From the NCBI GenBank assembly GCA_947034895.1, contig OX344763.1:22103001-22167000 (forward strand): a stretch of 64,000 bases of DNA, written 5' to 3'. Source of the DNA: Rhytidiadelphus loreus (taxonomy: Eukaryota; Streptophyta; Bryopsida; Hypnales; Hylocomiaceae). A program made the translations under genes and the position numbers. This document shows, one piece after another, positions 56,890 to 64,000 of this stretch; within the stretch, counting starts at the first letter, position 1, and each line of letters starts with the position of its first letter. Under the pieces are notes generated by a model that was not told where the DNA came from, did not search any database, and saw only the letters and a program-made list of their open reading frames with translations.

Positions 56890-57136
56890 CCCCCTTAACA
56901 AAAACTTAATAACTTTTTCAGTTACAATACTACCAACAATTCCTAATCCAATAGATTGAACACATTTTTCATGTTTTATTTTACTTAATCCTTTTGTAAG
57001 GAAGTTTGCTAACATATTCTTAGTCAAACAATATTTTAGCTCCATTGTGCCATCCTTTACTTGTTCTCATATATAGTAATGTTGTATATCAATATGTTTT
57101 GTATGAGAATGGGATTTGGGATTATGACTTAGAGCA
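56890..57136 (-). pseudogene. copia RNase H, C-terminal tail
   Basis: LKYCLTKNMLANFLTKGLSKIKHEK matches in pattern the conserved end of copia pol; separated from the main part by a CACTA hairpin. Confidence 0.8.
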
Positions 57137-57368
57137 CACTACAAGAGAAAGGGGTGTTTTAAGTGTTTTAAGTATACTCCTAGAGATAAGATATTTATGT
57201 AATGACCTTTATGTTGACCTTTATGTAGATTTTTAGTAAAAATTTACTAAAAGTACACGTATTTTCAGTACATTTTTACTAAAAATCTACATAAAGGTCA
57301 ACATAAAGGTCATTACTTAATATCTTATCTCTAGGACTATACTTAAAACACCATTTTCTCTTATAGTG
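57137..57368. mobile_element. CACTA-type foldback MITE, copy 1 (232 bp)
   Basis: CACTACAAGAGAAAGGGGTG at the left is inverted at the right (CTCTTATAGTG). Nearly the whole element is one palindrome with its centre near 57,250. 3-bp TSD GCA at 57,134-57,136 and 57,369-57,371. CACTACAAG and 3-bp TSD are En/Spm hallmarks. Confidence 0.9.
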
Positions 57369-57429
57369 GCAATAGCTCTTTGATTACCACAATGTATAAT
57401 TGTGGATTGATGTTGTGTTTCTCCAAAGC

Positions 57430-57652
57430 CTTGAAACAAATTACAAAGCTATAGGACTTCTTTGATGGATTGTGAAGCAAAAACATATTCGGCTTTTGTT
57501 GAGGACAAAGCAATAATACTTTGTTGTTTGCTTTTCCAACTCACCGCTCCTCCTCCTAAAATAAATATGTAACTAGAAGTGAATTTGTAAGAGGCATGAT
57601 CCCCTGCCCAATCAACATCAGTAAAACCAATTAACTCAAATATGTCACACAT
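57430..57652 (-). pseudogene. copia RNase H, main part
   Basis: FTDVDWAGD, SSYIFILGGGAVSWKSKQQ and ALSSTKAEY are the copia RNase H signature (Glu of STEAEY changed to Lys). Confidence 0.85.
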
Positions 57653-57689
57653 CTTAGAGAAACAATTATAGGAGAGACCATAATTAGAA

Positions 57690-57921
57690 CACTACAAGAG
57701 AAAGGGGTGTTTTAAATATAATCCTAGAGATAACATTTTAAGTAATGACCTTTTTAGAAGATTTTCAGTAAGAATTTACAAGATATTTGTGTCTTTCTAG
57801 TAAAATTTTACTAGAAAGACACAAATATCTTGTAGATTCTTACTAAAAATCTCCTAAAAAGGTCATTACTTAAAATGTTATCTCTAGGATTATATTTAAA
57901 ACACCCCTTTCTCTTGTAGTG
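57690..57921. mobile_element. CACTA-type foldback MITE, copy 2 (232 bp)
   Basis: Same length and ends (CACTACAAGAG ... CTCTTGTAGTG), a near-perfect hairpin. TSD GAA at 57,687-57,689 and 57,922-57,924. Confidence 0.9.
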
Positions 57922-58565
57922 GAAGTACCTTGTAATTATATTAAAAAAAATCCGTTTAACATGATCTGTCCAATCTTGAGGTTGGAGATTAGATAAGTGT
58001 TGGGAGACTTGTCCAACCGCAAAACTAATATCGGGTCAAGTACAAACACTTGCATGGTTCAAACAACCAACAACTTCACAGTATGGAATTTCATTTATCT
58101 CTAATTGTTCTTCATGAGAAAGTTCTAATCATTCTATAGAATATGTTTAGATGAAGCTTCAACTAGAATAGAAATACATTTACAATTGGGCAATTGGCTA
58201 TATTAAATCATTTTAATACGTCTTCAATATATTGGTTTTGAGTAGGATACACCTTTTTAGAGGTGTGATCAACTATTCGTTGAATCCCAAGAATGTATTC
58301 TAATGAACCAAGGTCTGTCATACTATATTCTTTTTTCAATTGGATTTTAGTAGCTAAAAATAAACCTAAAGGATCATTAGTAATGAGAATTGTATCATCT
58401 ACATAAAGAACTATGACTACAAAGACATTAGAATCAATAGTGCTACTAATAAAACCTATAAACCCTAAAAATGTATGGATTTTGTGGTACCATGCCCTTG
58501 AGCTTTGTTTAAGTCTATATAGGGATTTATATAGGAGACAAACCTTTTGAGGAAATGTGTTAATG

Positions 58566-59066
58566 CAGTAAACTGCATCTTTTGAGGCTTTGAGCTCATT
58601 GTCATTGTGACAAAGTCACAATGAGCTCATTAATTAATTTCATTCCTTAATTAATTACCAACCACCCCCAACCACCCCCAAATTCAGAAATATTTATAAT
58701 TAAATTTTTACAGAACCTCCCCCCTCCCCCTTCCCCTCCCCCCCTCTTTTGTAATTTTGAGAAACAAATGATCTTACAATCAATATGGAATAAGTCAATC
58801 TTTCCCAAGTACATATGTGTATGCATATTAGTATGTATCTGTATTTGTATCTATATGTACGTATCTATATCCATATTTGTATCAACGTATTGTATTCATA
58901 TCAGCGTAATGTATCCGTATCAGTGTATCCGTATCAGCTATTGCATATGCATATCAGAGTTTTTTTGAAATCAACGGTTGTAGTAGTGATTTGTAATTTT
59001 TTTTTGTAAAAATCAACAGTTGTCATTTTTTAGGAGGGGAGGGGGGGGCAACTAATGGCAGTGATT
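58566..59066. mobile_element. Unclassified insert in the copia RT
   Basis: Bounded by TGCATCTTTTG on both sides, a possible 11-bp duplication. Contains a palindrome (CATTGTGACAAAGTCACAATG), C-rich CCCCTCCCCCC runs and the GTATCTGTATTTG microsatellite. No coding. Confidence 0.4.
58830..58955. repeat. GTATCNGTAT microsatellite-like repeat
   Basis: Degenerate 6-bp units (GTATCT, GTATCC, ATATCA). The Tyr/Ile-rich open frames over it are artefacts. Confidence 0.75.
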
Positions 59067-59761
59067 GCATCTTTTGGGCTCATTGTAAATCAATATACCC
59101 TTCTAGTTGTTGCATGTAAATCAATTCTTCTAGTAACCCATTTAGAAATGCACTTTTGACATCCATCTAATGTACAATGAGACCCCTAATAGTAGTCCAT
59201 GCTAAAAGAACACATATTGATGTAATTTTGACAATTGGGGAAAAATTATCATGAAAATCAAGGCCCTAAATTTGTGAATACCCCTTTGCAACAAGACATG
59301 CTTTGACCCTATCAATAGTACTGTTTGATTTTAATTGATTTTATAAAACCATATATAATTAATAAGCTAACAACCTTTGGGCAATTCTACAAGTGTCTAT
59401 GATTTATTATCTATCAAAGATTTATATTCATCATCCATTGCCACTTTCCACTAAGCAAAATCTGCACTTGTCATAGCCTCTTGATATGAATTAGGTTTGG
59501 CATTGGATTTGAAAGTTTCAATTGTAAAAGTTAAGGCTTCAAGGAATTTTTGTGAAAGAACCATTTCATGTGTAGATTATTGACAGAGGTACACTTGACA
59601 ATGCAGTATTAATGTCTTTACGAGAGGTAGGTAAGTCTTTCTTTGGTTCATTTTGTCCTTCAAATTCAGTGCCTAAATCATAAAATTTGGAATCAAAGTT
59701 AGAGTTTGAATGATGGTTTGGAATTTCTAGTGGTGGATTTTGCGAATTTTCTTCTACATCC

Positions 59762-61366
59762 TGTAGAAGAGGATATTTGACTAATTAAGAAAAGCACCCA
59801 ATAGTAAAATAAATTCGTTCCTAGGGAGAATATTAAATAGGACAATGATTAGGCAATTTCATTCCTAATAAGTTGCACAATATAAACGTTTTGAATTACA
59901 TATCCTTACACTAAGCTTAATTGCTTTCTACACTCCACTCTTAAAGGCCACAAGGGTAAGAATTGCTTCCATTATTATATTCTTAATCTTTAAATTAATC
60001 TTCCTTTAGCTTTTCCATATTCAATTCTTTATTCCCTTTCATTAGCTAAGCTTTCTCCAATTTGGCTTCACAGCATCCAAACGCAGTTCCAATTGGGCTT
60101 AATAGCCTATACAGCTTGCCATCCAAATCGGCTATCCGCAACAGAGCACCAAATCGGACTTTTCCTTCATGCACAGTGAGAATTGCCCAAATTGACTTTC
60201 TTCTGAGAACTAATTATGGCCCAAATCTATTACATCCACTGCTATTCTTTTATTATTGACATCTTCCTTCCTGATTCCTCAGCAGTCTTTACTTTTAACT
60301 TTACAAGACAACATTCAAACTTTATCTAATTCAATTGATTCCATTACATCATTGAGTTCTATACCAAATAGCTCTCAAATCAAACACACAAGGTAGTGTC
60401 CTTACGTCTTCCACTCTTCCACTTCCCAATTGATAAACACTCACGTGCAGACTCAAACCAAACTATTAAGACAGCCTAAGCACAAATGACCAATTAGTTC
60501 ATACACATAAATTTGCAACATTTTCAAACCCCATTTGGACTCATTCAATTGAAAGCATCAAATCTCAAATAAGAATAAATCATGATTGTATTCCAACTTG
60601 AATCCACATATACAAAGTTCCATACACAGCAAATAATGCAATCGCAGACCAATTAGGAACAATTACACACACAACAAAAGATCCTTCACTATAACACATT
60701 AATTCCCATTTGACAAATCAATCAAAATCAATTGACAAAATTCCAATTAGACTCACATCATCACACGTACATAAGCACACAGCAAACACTAAACATAACC
60801 AATTTATCAACAAAATATTCCATTACACAACTAATTGGGTACAAACCACATTTAAGTACAATTTGAATTAACTCCAAATATTCTAGATTTAAACTTCCAA
60901 ATTGTTTCAATACAAATCACCTTCACTCCTATCCATTGAATTTCACAGAATCTCATCCTATTAGTACTCAAAATTCAATCACAACTACAACGACACTCAC
61001 AAACACACATGTAAACGCAGCCAAATTGGACTGGGACTCCACTCGCACTCAGCAGTAATGGGCCTGGCACAAATCAAAATAATCAACCAAGTAGGCAGCC
61101 AAAAACAGTGAGCTCCCAATCGGCACACCAATTGATTGCTGAATCAGTTGGTCATTAATTCCAACTGCATTATTCAACTTGGATACCCTTGGTTCACACT
61201 AGCCTTCAGCTCAATTACATCCCAATTAATCATTCAACTGATACTTAACCAAAAAGCATCCAAAAACGCATATTTAGCATCCAAATTGGCTAAATACAAC
61301 ACAAAAGGCGAACAATACCTCAAAATTAGCAAAATTAAAACAATTTGGAAATTCATACTATCTACA
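59762..61366 (-). mobile_element. Solo LTR (1,605 bp) of the CCAATTGG-decorated Ty3 family
   Basis: Starts TGTAGAAGAGG and ends ATCTACA on the plus strand; on the minus strand it opens TGTAGATAGTATGAATT and ends CTTCTACA, like the LTRs at 27 and 39 kb. TSD CATCC at 59,757-59,761 and 61,367-61,371. Contains many CCAATTGG, CCAAATTGG and CCAATTAG sites. No coding. Confidence 0.85.
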
Positions 61367-61389
61367 CATCCGTAGGAGATTGAATTGGA

Positions 61390-62330
61390 TTATCATCAAG
61401 GAGATCAATAGTAGGAAAGGTGGTACTAGAATTTATTGGAATGTGAGAATTAAGGTTTGTGTCCTTTTTGGTAATAAGACCCTCATCAAAAACCACATCC
61501 CTACTAATTATAATAGACTTTTTCTAAAAAACATATAACCTATAGGCTTTAGTAGTGTCACTATATCCTACTAATATGCCTTCCTGACTTTTGCTATCAA
61601 ATTTCTTATGTTTTTTACTTGGAATTTGATAAAATACTTTACTACCAAAAACACAAAGGTGAGCAACAATGGGTTTAATACCACTCCATAATTCTTCTAT
61701 TGTGATATCTAGAAATGCATAGGTAGGTGATCTATTGAATATATATGACACAATAGCTATGGCTTCAACCCAAAAAATAATAACAATTCCTTCTTGGAAT
61801 AACATAAATTTTACACTCTCAACAAAGGTCCAATTCATTCTCTCAGCAACACTGTTCTGTTGAGGGGTATATGTAGCAATAAACTATTTAAGGATTCTAT
61901 AATCATTACAATACTTGATAAATAAGTCAAAAATATATTTCCCTTCATTATCGCTTCTTATTACCTTCAATTTACCTTCAATTTGGGTTTCAACCATATT
62001 TTTGTATTCAACAAATTTGTCAAAATCTTCACTTTTCTTGGCTATAAATTGAACAATTGTTCTTCACGAAAAACCATCAATAAAAGTCACAAAATATCAT
62101 GCTTCATCATGTGAAAATGTTTGCATTGGTCCTTAAACATCTGAATGAACAAGTTCAAATTTATCAAAGGCCTTATGTGCTTTTTCTATATTGAACCTAG
62201 ATTGTTGTTGTTTTCCTTTAAGACAACTAGGATACAAACTTAATTTATGGGATGATGTCAAATGTAAACCATGAACTAGGTGTTTGGCATGCATAAGCTA
62301 TAGTTTATGGAGGCATATGTGACCTAGGCA
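61390..62330 (-). pseudogene. copia integrase
   Basis: HSDV...GPMQTFSHDEA, YFVTFIDGFS, IRSDNEGKY, YTPQQNSVAERMNWT and FWVEAIAIVSYIFNRSP follow the copia order. Stops: TGA twice at Arg positions (ARYF, DFSR), TAG 61,886-61,884 at the Gln before F(I)ATYTPQQ, TAA after HSDV. Confidence 0.85.
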
Positions 62331-62362
62331 TTGATGCCATAAATCAACATTAGTCATGACTT

Positions 62363-62867
62363 TCATTGAAGGTATCTTAGTAGTAACGAAGCTTGATCAT
62401 TTTGATCTTTTGGAACAATGTTTCCAAAAATGCCTAAGCTATATAAATTTCCTTGTCTTTGTCCGGAAATAATTACTAGATTATTGGTTATATCTTTTAT
62501 AAGACATAAATTTGTATTAAACTCAAGTTTATAACCAACATCAGTGATTTTACTAACTGAGATTAGGTTCTTTTTAAAACTGGGAATATGATACACATTC
62601 TCTATGTGTCTTTTAGACCCATCTTTTAACTTGGTAGCAACCGCTCCATGTCCTTTAATGACATGATTGGTGTCATCACCTAACAATATCCTTTCGTTTG
62701 AGGGAAATATGTGAGAAACCAATCTTGATTGGATTCATGTGTTGCGTGGTTTTTGAATCAAGATACCATTTATCACTTTCTGTGATGTTGGCTGAAAAAG
62801 ATGTTATAAATAGTAAAAGAGAGTCAATGACATTGTTGACCTGTTTCCTTCCTTCCTTCTTTTGCAA
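62363..62867 (-). pseudogene. copia protease and GAG-pre-integrase
   Basis: WYLDSKTTQHM corresponds to the protease DSG(A/C)(T/S) box with Gly-Ala changed to Lys-Thr, which should inactivate it. Then LLGDDTNHVIKGHG and IENVYHIPSFKKNLISVS, typical of the pre-integrase region. Confidence 0.8.
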
Positions 62868-62879
62868 TTCTTTACCAAC

Positions 62880-63545
62880 AGTCTTTTATGTGATGACCTA
62901 GTTTTTGACAATAAAAACATTTTCCTACTCTCTTAGAAAAATTTTGTGGTTCTTTATTCTCATATTTCTTCTTAGGAAAAATTTTAATTTGCTTTTAATG
63001 AGAGAACAATGCTACAAGCTTTCCTAAGTTACTAGCTCTTTCCATTGACTTACTTCTTACTTCTTACTTCTTCACACAAAAGTAGGCACACTACGGTTTA
63101 CAAAGTGAAAGTAGTTTGTCCACTTAAGGAAACAACAAGTCCTTTACTTGACTCTGGAAGTGTGCTTCATAGAGCTACAACACTACCTTCATTAGATATT
63201 GCTACACCAACAGTAGCTAATTGTTCTATAATTGACTAAAAATTGTCAACATGATCTGTTATTGATTCTTCTTCGGACATTTTCATGCTGTATAATTTTT
63301 GACTAAAAAAGACTTTGGTTGCAACATGTTTAGTTTCAAACATACCACACAAACCATTCCACATTTCCTTAGATGTTTTTAAGCTATTGACTAACAATAA
63401 CTATAAGTCTTTCAAATGTAAGAGGATGCAAGCTCTTGCCTTGCCATCCTTTTTGTCCCAATTTGATGGATCATTTGATGGCTTGGTTTCAAAACCATCA
63501 AGAAGCTTCCATAGATCTTTATCAATAAAATGCACACTATAAAAA
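62880..63545 (-). pseudogene. copia gag (UBN2-like) with zinc knuckle
   Basis: Reads LWKLLDGFETKPSND, WDKKDGKARACILLHL, MWNGLCGMFE and, near 62,920, a CX2CX4HX4C knuckle (CFYCQKLGHHIKDC). Stops in frame at expected Gln or Arg sites. Confidence 0.75.
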
Positions 63546-63654
63546 ACTCGTGTTTTACATGATGGATTTAGTTGACAACTACTATGACAACCTATGTTTT
63601 TATGTCAACTATGACATCCAAGGTAACATCAAGATGTTTTGTTGAACCTTATAG

Positions 63655-64000
63655 CTCGGGGAGGTCACTTAGAGTGTCCATTTGAAACCACGTGCCAACA
63701 AAACTTTGGACCCCCTATATACTTTTTGAATTTTAAATAAAACAAAATAAGAAAAATATGAATAGATTTTTCTACTTTGAAAGTTTATGTTTTGAATTAT
63801 TGATATTTTTATTTGTTAATAATAATTAGTTACAAATTTTTGAAGTAAAAAGATACACTACAGAACTGAAAAATAACTTTCACACCCCTATATTATATAA
63901 GAAAAAATTGTCTAAAAAATGAACAAAAAATTCTTAAAAATAACTCTCTATTGAAAGCTTATTTTGAGTTGAATATTGATTCAATTGTCATCTAAATGTG
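63655..64000. mobile_element. hAT-type MITE, copy 3, diverged and cut by the window end
   Basis: Begins CTCGGGGAGGTCACT and then follows copies 1 and 2 (TTCTACTTTGAAAGTTTATG, AAGATACACT, ATTATATAAGAAAAAA) with scattered differences. Confidence 0.8.

Larger units (their letters stand above)
57930..59761 (-). pseudogene. copia reverse transcriptase
   Basis: FHDNFSPIVKITSI and MDVKSAFLNG near 59,150-59,270; LYVDDTILI at about 58,388-58,412. TAG at 59,170-59,168 replaces the near-universal Gln before MDVKSAF. Split by the 0.5-kb insert. Confidence 0.8.
56620..63545 (-). mobile_element. Decayed Ty1/copia retrotransposon, reverse orientation
   Basis: Domains in order on the minus strand: gag, zinc knuckle, protease, GAG-pre-integrase, integrase, RT, RNase H, PPT (AAGGGGGGTTGATGGA ending at 56,881) and start of the 3' LTR (TGTAGTAACATC, from 56,880 downward). 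Interrupted by a solo LTR, two CACTA hairpins and a 0.5-kb insert. Many in-frame stops, nearly all at expected Gln or Arg positions. Confidence 0.85.

Noticed and set aside
58768..59009. Tyr/Ile-rich small proteins
   Set aside because: Translation of a GTATCT microsatellite.

Overview
The window is nuclear DNA of a land plant, most likely a seedless one (bryophyte, lycophyte or fern). The evidence is plant-type CCCTAAA telomere-like repeats, GT-AG introns, a plant B3 domain, an ELIP/one-helix light-harvesting fragment, and Athila/Tat-like Ty3 and Ty1/copia elements. The lineage below 'plant' is inference. Almost the whole window is transposable elements nested in one another. No rRNA, tRNA or CRISPR was seen.

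Layout. 1-2.64 kb: 3' end of a Ty3-type element (accessory ORF plus LTR) saturated with TCCGGA-like motifs. 2.69-6.37 kb: an apparently intact multi-exon gene (coiled coils plus RING-like zinc module) whose introns hold tandem arrays, one built on AAGGTCCTT. 7-25.4 kb: a candidate large DNA transposon. A 1,294-codon minus-strand gene with a ParB/DndB-like GQH box (9,418-13,643), an FCP1/HAD-like gene and one unknown gene diverge from a plus-strand DDE-type gene (20,972-23,809) followed by a B3-domain gene. Both main genes have 5' introns packed with the palindrome AGGTCGGTCCGACCT. Between them lie a 175-bp satellite, a telomere-like stretch and paired E2F sites.

27,352-40,497: a complete 13.1-kb Athila/Tat-like Ty3 retrotransposon with 1,319-bp LTRs, TSD CTATG, gag-pol and a long third ORF, saturated throughout with CCAATTGG-like motifs. 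It sits beside a second DDE-type transposase pseudogene (40,690-44,310), whose intron carries an AAGGAC array. 44.9-50 kb: two 582-bp hAT-type MITEs with 8-bp TSDs. 50-55 kb: an LTR-like region rich in GGTTCAG, split by a 2.7-kb long-TIR element that has captured an ELIP-like fragment. 56.6-63.6 kb: a decayed reverse-strand Ty1/copia element containing two CACTA-type 232-bp hairpins, a 1,605-bp solo LTR (TSD CATCC) of the CCAATTGG family, and another insert. A third MITE copy runs off the end.

Two themes tie the window together. First, each element family carries its own short palindromic motif at high density, across frames and noncoding DNA, which suggests element-encoded self-recognition (compare VANC proteins of Arabidopsis VANDAL elements). 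Second, almost all coding damage is in-frame nonsense explainable by C-to-T change at Gln, Arg or Trp codons, with few frameshifts, as expected from deamination of methylated cytosine.
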